Below are positions 59,371-64,000 of a stretch of DNA of 64,000 nucleotides, piece after piece. The DNA is from Nonomuraea aurantiaca (GTDB lineage: Bacteria; Actinomycetota; Actinomycetes; Streptosporangiales; Streptosporangiaceae): assembly GCF_020215705.1 (NCBI RefSeq), contig NZ_JAIWNB010000040.1, forward strand, positions 1-64,000, given 5' to 3'. A program made the translations under genes and the position numbers. Numbering within the stretch: position 1 is the stretch's first letter; each line of letters opens with the position of its first letter. The notes under the pieces were generated by a model, which was given only the letters and a program-made list of their open reading frames with translations, made no database searches and had not been told where the DNA came from.

Positions 59371-59401
59371 CGCCACAGATAATAGAGTGTTATCTGTGGC
59401 G
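59371..59401. repeat. Inverted repeat upstream of the integrase
   Basis: CGCCACAGATAA (59371-59382), a 7-base spacer, then TTATCTGTGGCG (59390-59401): perfect 12-bp arms. A partial CAGATAAC lies at about 59311. It may be a recombinase core site, an operator or a terminator. Confidence 0.7.
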
Positions 59402-59437
59402 TGCTACATCTCCTTGTGCGGCACATCGTCCAAAGGT

Positions 59438-60184
59438 TCAGGCCGAGGAGTGCGGCGTCCTCGCGCGGCGCGCATGCTCCACGTCGAGCCCTAGGGATCT
59501 GAGCAGGTCGAGCAGTTCGGCGTGGTAGAGCTTGGCGGGGTCGCCGGTCTGCGTGCCGAGATGGCCGTAGACCTCCAGGGAGATCAGGCCGTGCATGCGG
59601 CCCCACATGCGCAGGGCGAGGGCAACGGCAGCCGGGGGCAGGTCGGGGAAGTGTTCGCGGATGGTGTCGGCCAGGCCGGGTGAGAAGTCCGACCACTGGT
59701 GGTCGGTGGATGCCTGGGTGGCTTTCGCGTACGGCCAGGCGGCGGCGGCCAGTTCGGTGAGTCCCAAGCAGGCACGTTTGGCGGCCTCGGGGGCCGGTCC
59801 TCCGGTCGGCGCGTGGTAGCCGGCGACCGGATCGCCGTAGATGAGCCGGAAGCCTTCGGGGTTGGCCAGCGACCAGACGCGTAGGGCCTGCCCCCAGGCC
59901 AGGATCCGGCCGGCGATGTCGTCGGGGGCGACGGCGTCGCGTGCAGTTTCCACCTGGTCCAGCAGCGAGGTGTAGATGTCGTTGATCAGCGTGGTGATCA
60001 ACGCGTCGCGGGTGTCGAAGTAGCTGTAGATGGCGCTGCCGCTCATCCCCATCTCGCGGCCGATCGCCCGAAGCGAGACCGCGTCGGGGCCGCCCTCGCT
60101 GAGGTGCTTGAGCGCGATGGCTTTGATCTCCGCGGTGGTCTGCGCCCGCAACCGTGCCCGCCGGCCCACTGTCTGCTCTTGCAC
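59438..60184 (-). CDS. TetR/AcrR regulator with WHG domain
   Basis: A 248-residue repressor. The helix-turn-helix region is GPDAVSLRAIGREMGMSGSA then IYSYFDTRDALI at residues 30-70. The C-terminal part fits the WHG (TetR_C_33) ligand domain (WGQALRVWSLANPEGFRLIY). It is divergent from an MDR-type dehydrogenase operon at 60290, with an inverted repeat (60234) in the gap. It very likely controls that operon. Confidence 0.9.
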   Translation of the reverse strand: MQEQTVGRRARLRAQTTAEIKAIALKHLSEGGPDAVSLRAIGREMGMSGSAIYSYFDTRDALITTLINDIYTSLLDQVETARDAVAPDDIAGRILAWGQALRVWSLANPEGFRLIYGDPVAGYHAPTGGPAPEAAKRACLGLTELAAAAWPYAKATQASTDHQWSDFSPGLADTIREHFPDLPPAAVALALRMWGRMHGLISLEVYGHLGTQTGDPAKLYHAELLDLLRSLGLDVEHARRARTPHSSA

Positions 60185-60233
60185 GCTTGACAGCTTACAC
60201 CGCTACGTTAGAGTACGGCGCACTAAGCTTGAA

Positions 60234-60256
60234 CGCCGTTCTGACTTTGAACGGCG
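60234..60256. promoter_or_regulatory. TetR-type operator CGCCGTTC-N7-GAACGGCG
   Basis: Perfect 8-bp arms with a 7-base spacer, between the divergent tetR and dehydrogenase genes. It sits 34 bp before the dehydrogenase start. Confidence 0.75.
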
Positions 60257-60289
60257 ACGGGATCCGTGTAACTGAGAGAAGAGTTCGTG

Positions 60290-61288
60290 ATGAAAGCCAG
60301 GACAGTCCTGTTCGACGAGCTCGGCGGTCCCGAGGTGCTCTACCTCGCCGACGTGGAAATCGGTGAACCCGGCCCCGGCCAAGTGCGGGTGCGCATCGAC
60401 GCCTTCGGACTCAACCGGGGCGAGGTGTTCCTGCGCACCGGCCGCTACTACTACGACGCGGTGCTGCCCGGCTCGCGTCTGGGAACCGAGGCCGCCGGCG
60501 TGGTGGAGGCCGTCGGACCCGGCGTGACCGGCTACGCCGCCGGAGAAGCGGTCAGCATCGTGGCCAAGCCGAACGACGAGGGGATGTCCGTCCACGGCAT
60601 CTACGCCGACCGGGCCATCGTGGCGGCCGAGCGGCTGATCCGCCGTCCGGAACACATGGACGCGGTGACCGGCGCGGCCATCTGGGTGCCCGCGTTCACC
60701 TCCTACGGCGCACTGGTCGAGGTCGGCGGACTGCAGCCCGGCGATGATGTGGTCGTCACGGCCGCCTCCAGCAGCGTCGGCCTGGCCGCCGTCCAGATCG
60801 CCGCCCACCTGGGCGCCACGCCCATCGCGGTGACCAGGACCGGCGCCAAAACCGACCGGCTTCTGGCCGCAGGCGCCAAGCACGTGATCGCCGCCGACGA
60901 CGGCAACGTGGTCAAGCAGGTGCACGCCCTCACCGGCGAGCGCGGCGCGCGGCTGATCTTCGACGGCGTCACCGGGCCCGACCTGCCCGACCTGGCGCAG
61001 GCCGTGGCCCCCGACGGCATGCTGATCGTCTACGGCTCCCTGGACGGGCGGCCCACCCCTCTGCCGATGTGGTGGCCGATCAACGTCTACGGCTACGCCA
61101 TCTTCCACCTGTTCGCCGATGAGGAGCGGGTCCTCCGGGCCGAGACCTTCATCAGCGATGGCCTGCGCGCCGGAGCGCTCGCCCCGGTCATCGACCGCAC
61201 CTTCGACCTGACCGACATCGTCGAGGCCCACCGCTACATGGAGTCCAACACCCAGGTCGGCAAGATCGTCGTGACCGCCCGGCACTGA
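60290..61288 (+). CDS. Zinc-independent alcohol dehydrogenase/quinone reductase (MDR)
   Basis: A 332-residue medium-chain dehydrogenase. It begins KARTVLFDELGGPEVLYLAD, with the NAD(P) motif VVVTAASSSVGLAAVQIA and the GVTGPDL region. The typical zinc-binding cysteines are absent. Such enzymes reduce quinones, enones or aldehydes. A GTG immediately upstream (60287) is an alternative start. It is the first gene of a short operon with the SnoaL-like protein 13 bp downstream, under the divergent TetR. Confidence 0.92.
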   Translation: MKARTVLFDELGGPEVLYLADVEIGEPGPGQVRVRIDAFGLNRGEVFLRTGRYYYDAVLPGSRLGTEAAGVVEAVGPGVTGYAAGEAVSIVAKPNDEGMSVHGIYADRAIVAAERLIRRPEHMDAVTGAAIWVPAFTSYGALVEVGGLQPGDDVVVTAASSSVGLAAVQIAAHLGATPIAVTRTGAKTDRLLAAGAKHVIAADDGNVVKQVHALTGERGARLIFDGVTGPDLPDLAQAVAPDGMLIVYGSLDGRPTPLPMWWPINVYGYAIFHLFADEERVLRAETFISDGLRAGALAPVIDRTFDLTDIVEAHRYMESNTQVGKIVVTARH

Positions 61289-61301
61289 CCAGGAGAAACC
61301 C

Positions 61302-61664
61302 ATGAACCACGCCGAGCTCATCCACCGGTTCATCGAGGCCATCAACGACACCGACGCCGCCTCCCGGCGCGCCACCATCGAGGAGATCCTCACCCCCGAC
61401 TGCACCTACACCGACCCGGAGATCGCCGTTGAAGGACACGATGCGCTGGATTCGGCGTTCGTCGACCTGCAGCAGCGGATCCCGCCTGGTTTCCGCTTCG
61501 GCCTGAGTGCCCCGGTCGACGTGCACCATCGTCAGGCCCGTTTCTTCTGGCGGTTCGGCAATCCCGAAGCCGGCACCACCGCCGCGACCGGCTCCGACGT
61601 CGCCGTCTTCGCCGACGGGCGCATCCGCCACCTGTACGCCTTCTTCGACGCCACCAACAGCTGA
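61302..61664 (+). CDS. SnoaL-like nuclear transport factor 2 family protein
   Basis: A 120-residue NTF2-like alpha+beta barrel protein. NHAELIHRFIEAINDTDAAS then RRATIEEILTPDCTYTDPEI is the typical start, with a hydrophobic pocket lined by the C-terminal VFADGRIRHLYAFFD strands. It may be an isomerase, dehydratase or a ligand carrier. AGGAG lies just before the ATG. It overlaps nothing and is 13 bp after the dehydrogenase gene and 21 bp before the GDSL gene. Confidence 0.88.
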   Translation: MNHAELIHRFIEAINDTDAASRRATIEEILTPDCTYTDPEIAVEGHDALDSAFVDLQQRIPPGFRFGLSAPVDVHHRQARFFWRFGNPEAGTTAATGSDVAVFADGRIRHLYAFFDATNS

Positions 61665-61685
61665 CCCCACCACCCGGGAAGAACC

Positions 61686-62969
61686 ATGTCCTCCGCCACC
61701 CGACGGCTGTTGACCGTCACGGCCATCACCGTCTGTGCCCTGCTGACCGGCGCCGCTGCCGCATTTCCGGACACCGCCCGGCAGCCCTCAGCCGCCACCG
61801 GACCCGGCTGGAGCGCGACCTGGACCGCCGCGCCACAGCGCCCCAGCACCAGCTTCGCCCCCAACTGGTCACAGCAGGGCTTCACCCGACAGACAGTGCG
61901 CCAGATCGTCCGGATCAGCGCCGGCGGTAAAGCCGCCCGGATCCGGCTGTCCAACCGCTACGGCACCACCCCGCTCACCGTCGACCAAGCCACCATCGCC
62001 CGCACCGACCGCGGAGCCGCCATCGAGCCGGGATCGCTGCGCCACCTGACCGCCCGCGGCAAGCGCACCTTCACCGTCCCGGCCGGGACCGACCTCGTCA
62101 CCGACCCGGTGCCACTGCACCTGGCCGCCCTGGACTCGGTCACCATCACGTTCTTCGCGGCCCAGCCGACCGGCCCGGCCACATATCACGCCCAAGCCCT
62201 CGCCACCACCTACCGGGCCGCCGGCGATCACGCCGCCGACGTCGGCGCCGCCGCCTTCACCGACACCTCGCAGTCCTGGTACTACCTCACCGGCGTGGAC
62301 ATGATCCCCACGGCGCGTCGCGGCGGCGTGGTCACCTTCGGCGCCTCCCTCACCGACGGAGCCGGCAGCAGCACCGACGCCAACAACCGCTACCCCGATG
62401 AACTTGCCGAACGCCTGGCCGCCGCCGGCACGCCCCGCGCCGTGCTGAACCAAGGCATCGCCGGCAACCGCGTCACCGTCGACTCGGCATGGTTCGGCGA
62501 CAAGGCCACCGCCCGCTTTCGCCGAGACGTCCTCGGCCAGCCAGGCGTGCGCACCGTCATCATCCTGGCCGGCATCAACGACATCGGCATCGGCGAACTG
62601 GCGGCGGCGCCTCCCTCCCCGATCTTCGCCCCCTACCCCGACGTCTCCGCCGGCCAGGTCATCGCGGGACTTCGCGAACTGATCCAGCTGGCCCACGTTA
62701 AGCACCTGCGCGTGATCGGCGCGACGGTGATGCCGGTCAAGGGATCGGCCTACTACACCGCCCGCAGTGAGGCCAAGCGCGAGGCCATCAACGCCTGGAT
62801 CCGCACCTCTGCCCCGTTCGACGCGGTGGTGGATCTCGACCGCGTCACCGCCTCACCCGCCGACCGCGACCGGCTCAACCCCGCCTACGACTCAGGCGAT
62901 CACCTCCACCTCAACGACGCCGGGTATCGAGCCATCGCGGGCGCCATCCACCCGGCCGACCTCGGCTGA
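61686..62969 (+). CDS. Secreted SGNH/GDSL hydrolase
   Basis: A 427-residue secreted esterase. Residues 1-30 are a Sec signal peptide. A beta-rich N-terminal part (residues 40-200) precedes the SGNH domain with the nucleophile Ser221 in FGASLTDG, block II Gly in NQGIAGNRV, block III Asn in AGINDIG and the catalytic Asp405/His408 of GDHLHLND. It acts on lipids, polysaccharide or cell-wall esters outside the cell. AAGAAC (GGGAAG) precedes the ATG. It is third in the operon started at 60290. Confidence 0.9.
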   Translation: MSSATRRLLTVTAITVCALLTGAAAAFPDTARQPSAATGPGWSATWTAAPQRPSTSFAPNWSQQGFTRQTVRQIVRISAGGKAARIRLSNRYGTTPLTVDQATIARTDRGAAIEPGSLRHLTARGKRTFTVPAGTDLVTDPVPLHLAALDSVTITFFAAQPTGPATYHAQALATTYRAAGDHAADVGAAAFTDTSQSWYYLTGVDMIPTARRGGVVTFGASLTDGAGSSTDANNRYPDELAERLAAAGTPRAVLNQGIAGNRVTVDSAWFGDKATARFRRDVLGQPGVRTVIILAGINDIGIGELAAAPPSPIFAPYPDVSAGQVIAGLRELIQLAHVKHLRVIGATVMPVKGSAYYTARSEAKREAINAWIRTSAPFDAVVDLDRVTASPADRDRLNPAYDSGDHLHLNDAGYRAIAGAIHPADLG

Positions 62970-62992
62970 ACGTCCGAACCCCGCCTGTTGCG

Positions 62993-63040
62993 GATCGCCT
63001 CCACCTGCCGCGCCCTGGCACCGCACTTGTGGAGGCGATC
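62993..63040. terminator. 12-bp-arm hairpin after the GDSL gene
   Basis: GATCGCCTCCAC and its exact complement GTGGAGGCGATC separated by 24 bases, 23 bp after the stop. It may end the operon; the long loop is unusual for a terminator. Confidence 0.6.
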
Positions 63041-63055
63041 GTGGAGGCCGTGGGA

Positions 63056-63373
63056 TCAACCAGGGCTGTGCGCGGCCTGGCGCCCGACGGGTTGGGCCAC
63101 GTCATGCAGCCTGGTGAAGTCGATGTCCAGGCGGGGCTCGTACGCCTCCGGGGTGACGGCGAGCTCATGCGTGGAGTACTCGCCGAACCGCATGATGTGC
63201 TCGGTCAGATAGGGCGAGACCTCGGCCAGGTCCTCGGACTCGACCTTCCACCCCTCGGCCTGCAACTGCCGCACCACGTCGACGATGTCGAGCGTGTTGT
63301 GGAAGATCACGCAATTAGTGAGCAGCGAGTTGAACTTCATCGCCTTCTCCTGCTCAATGGGGTCGTTGTCGGC
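63056..63373 (-). pseudogene. tnpA: Tn3-family transposase, C-terminal fragment
   Basis: On the minus strand the frame reads NDPIEQEKAMKFNSLLTNCV then IFHNTLDIVDVVRQLQAEGW, EDLAEVSPYLTEHIMRFGEY and AYEPRLDIDF to a stop. This is the extreme C-terminus of Tn3 transposases (NxxxFxNTLxxxxVxRQLxxEGxxxxxEDLxxLSPYxTxHxxRFG). The rest of the gene (about 900 residues) is missing; the break is at about 63373, next to the acyltransferase fragment. Confidence 0.88.
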
Positions 63374-63378
63374 ACCCG

Positions 63379-64000
63379 GTGTGGCCGCTCGCCGTAGTCG
63401 TGTGTGTTGATCTGGCCAGGTTCGGCGCCGTCCCGGTCGGGTCCCTCGCGGAGAGGGCGGGCCCGCTGGGCGGGCTCGTTGACGCAGCGATCGGACTCGG
63501 AGGTGAAGTGAGCGGGTGGGGCAATGGGGCAGCTGGGTGGCTGGTGCCGTACTGCCTAGGGGCGGCCAGGGCCCGTGGCAATCTGCGGGGGCGGATGACC
63601 GGATGGGCGTTGCTGCTCGGGAGTGCGGCCGTCACCGTCGCGCTCGTCACCTGGGGCGGCTACCCTGCCGCCATGGTCGGTGTACCGGGGGCGCCGCTGT
63701 CCAACCTCGACCCGCCCTCCCTAGCCGCCGTCACTTTCGGACTGGCTCAGAGCGGTGCGGCCCTGCTGCTGCTCGGTCCGCTCGGGCGGCTGCTGCGTCG
63801 CCCAGTGGCCTGGGCGACGGTGGCGCTGCCGAATCTCGCGGCGATGACGATCTTCCTTTGGCACCAGACCGCGATGATCGCGGTGACGGCGATCGGCCTG
63901 CTCGCCGAGAACGCGATGCCGAGGGCCGGAGCACTCGGGAGCGGAACGCTGCCCGGTCTGCACACCGCTCCAGACGGGCCAGGCTGGCTGCTCGCCCGGG
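63379..64000 (+). pseudogene. Acyltransferase-3 family membrane protein fragment, continues past the window
   Basis: An open frame without stop from about 63379 to the window end reads AIGLGGEVSGWGNGAAGWLV, WALLLGSAAVTVALVTWGGY, ALLLLGPLGRLLRRPVAWAT and AAMTIFLWHQTAMIAVTAIG. These are helices of an integral membrane O-acyltransferase (Acyl_transf_3). The N-terminal part with the catalytic His is absent, and the junction with the Tn3 remnant lies at the 5' end. The C-terminus lies outside the window. Translation may not occur. Confidence 0.78.

Noticed and set aside
1..64000. CRISPR arrays, tRNA or rRNA genes
   Set aside because: No regularly spaced direct repeats with unique spacers, no tRNA cloverleaf with a conserved TTCGAATC-type arm, and no rRNA signature was seen by eye. 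A tRNAscan or Infernal run would be decisive.

Overview
The window is high-GC DNA with strong G/C preference at third codon positions, GGAG-type ribosome binding sites, twin-arginine signal peptides and many TetR, LysR, MarR, ROK, GntR and ECF regulators. This fits a filamentous actinomycete chromosome. A member of the Streptosporangiales (Nonomuraea-like) is my best guess, but that is inference and there is no rRNA or other decisive marker. No tRNA, rRNA or CRISPR array was seen.

Layout. 1-4.1 kb: end of groEL, then a short-chain dehydrogenase and a TetR regulator with two operators facing an alpha/beta-hydrolase operon. 4.1-8.5 kb: GC-rich tandem repeats, a secreted berberine-bridge-type flavoenzyme whose 3' end is duplicated, and a two-component system whose kinase carries an in-frame tandem repeat. 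8.7-10.0 kb: a decayed Tn3-family transposase. 10.2-19.6 kb: a second FAD oxidase, small stress-type genes, a 1075-residue LuxR/SARP-like ATPase regulator, a frameshifted coiled-coil gene, an F420-type reductase with a divergent XRE regulator, and a CGNR zinc-finger protein. 19.9-22 kb: a drug/metabolite exporter followed by debris (5' end of a fabH-like gene, an internal piece of a group II intron reverse transcriptase, the 3' end of a flavin monooxygenase). 22-27.6 kb: an alpha-L-fucosidase and sugar ABC importer operon under a divergent ROK regulator. 27.7-30.5 kb: a stand-alone trpB-trpA-gntR operon. 30.5-44.3 kb: small regulator/enzyme pairs, a putative toxin-antitoxin pair, and broken LysR, ArsR, aldo-keto reductase and resolvase genes. 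44.5-54.9 kb: a membrane M28 peptidase, esterase, sulfotransferase, a MarR/flavin oxidoreductase/efflux cluster, and an ECF42-type sigma factor with its DGPF partner. 54.7-58.3 kb: a multicopper oxidase with a membrane partner and a LysR regulator. 58.6-64 kb: a deleted tyrosine integrase, a TetR/alcohol dehydrogenase/SnoaL/GDSL cluster, the C-terminal end of a Tn3 transposase and a 5'-truncated acyltransferase running off the window.

The main theme is a mosaic accessory region. Many small regulator-plus-effector modules carry well-formed inverted-repeat operators: CACTTGGTCCCATCAC arms at 39.0 kb, a shared ATTCGGC-N4-GCCGAAT site on both sides of a broken ArsR gene, GTTCGT-N3-ACGAAC three times around the MarR gene, GGGGA-N3-TCCCC twice at 43.7 kb, and an almost perfect 53-bp palindrome at 48.0 kb. 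Between them lie at least ten gene fragments of mobile or deleted genes. I did not find a clearly new large system. The candidates most worth a second look are the isolated trpBA-gntR operon, the kinase with the amplified ATP-lid repeat, the putative toxin-antitoxin pair and the orphan 53-bp palindrome.
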